Source: an uncultured Collinsella sp. (lineage in GTDB: Bacteria > Actinomycetota > Coriobacteriia > Coriobacteriales > Coriobacteriaceae). From it: DNA of 6,958 nucleotides. How positions within the stretch are numbered: the first letter of the stretch is position 1; every line of letters begins with the position of its first letter. Shown here piece after piece: positions 6,913 to 6,958 of the stretch. The notes beneath the pieces were generated by a model. It ran no database searches and was not told where the DNA came from. It saw only the letters and a program-made list of their open reading frames with translations. The position numbers and the translations under genes are program-made. The DNA lies in assembly GCA_900545445.1 (NCBI GenBank), contig UQZH01000071.1:1-6958 (forward strand), read 5' to 3'.

Positions 6913-6958
6913 CGAATGGACGTGGCAAACACGTCATCACTCTTGAGCGGCTCGATGC
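6913..6958 (+). repeat. Direct repeat copy B (46 bases) at the window end, probable chimeric join
   Basis: The last 46 bases exactly repeat 6385-6430 in the same orientation, 528 bases away, and run to the final base of the window. The flank at 6912 is T where the der copy has G, so the match starts at 6913. The copy is out of frame with the DUF512 gene it adjoins and brings a TGA (6934-6936) into that frame. The join falls in the 8-base palindrome ATTCGAAT (6910-6917). An assembly or amplification artefact at a contig end is the likeliest reading. Confidence 0.93.

Noticed and set aside
1..6958. Circular element suggested by a terminal repeat
   Set aside because: The terminal 46 bases repeat an internal position (6385-6430), not the left end of the window, so the repeat gives no evidence of circularity.

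Overview
This 6,958-base window is a GC-rich, gene-dense piece of bacterial chromosome. Every gene lies on the minus strand, so transcription runs from high to low coordinates. All products are housekeeping proteins. GC-rich codon use, strong AGGAGG-type ribosome sites and the order DUF512 protein - der - plsY - gpsA suggest an actinobacterial gut commensal of the Coriobacteriia (Collinsella-like). That placement rests on remembered family resemblance and gene order; no search was run.

Layout in transcription order: the C-terminal part of a DUF512 family protein (6616-6912, cut by a junction near the window end); der, the double-GTPase ribosome assembly factor (5271-6605); plsY, glycerol-3-phosphate acyltransferase (4595-5278); gpsA, glycerol-3-phosphate dehydrogenase (3578-4585); rpe, ribulose-phosphate 3-epimerase (2888-3559); a NifS/IscS-type cysteine desulfurase (1703-2881); a Nif3/YbgI-like dinuclear metal protein (897-1706); a coiled-coil protein with a C-terminal zinc ribbon (181-900); and the first 59 codons of coaBC (1-177), which runs off the left edge. 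There is no non-coding stretch longer than 18 bases between genes, and no RNA gene, CRISPR array or mobile element.

The genes are tightly linked. Spacings run from an 8-base overlap (der/plsY) through two ATGA overlaps to at most 18 bases, and each start has a Shine-Dalgarno sequence, often inside the upstream stop region. This looks like one long operon with translational coupling. GpsA makes sn-glycerol 3-phosphate and PlsY acylates it, so those two form a direct phospholipid pathway pair. CoaBC makes the precursor of CoA and acyl-carrier-protein arms. Rpe belongs to the pentose phosphate pathway, Der to 50S ribosome assembly, and the desulfurase to sulfur mobilisation.

I found no previously undescribed system. 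The one real anomaly is at the right edge. The last 46 bases (6913-6958) are an exact direct copy of an internal der segment (6385-6430). The copy is attached to the DUF512 gene so that its reading frame soon hits a stop. It most likely marks a chimeric or misassembled contig end rather than biology. A lesser oddity is the zinc-ribbon protein, whose first knuckle lacks one of the usual two cysteines.
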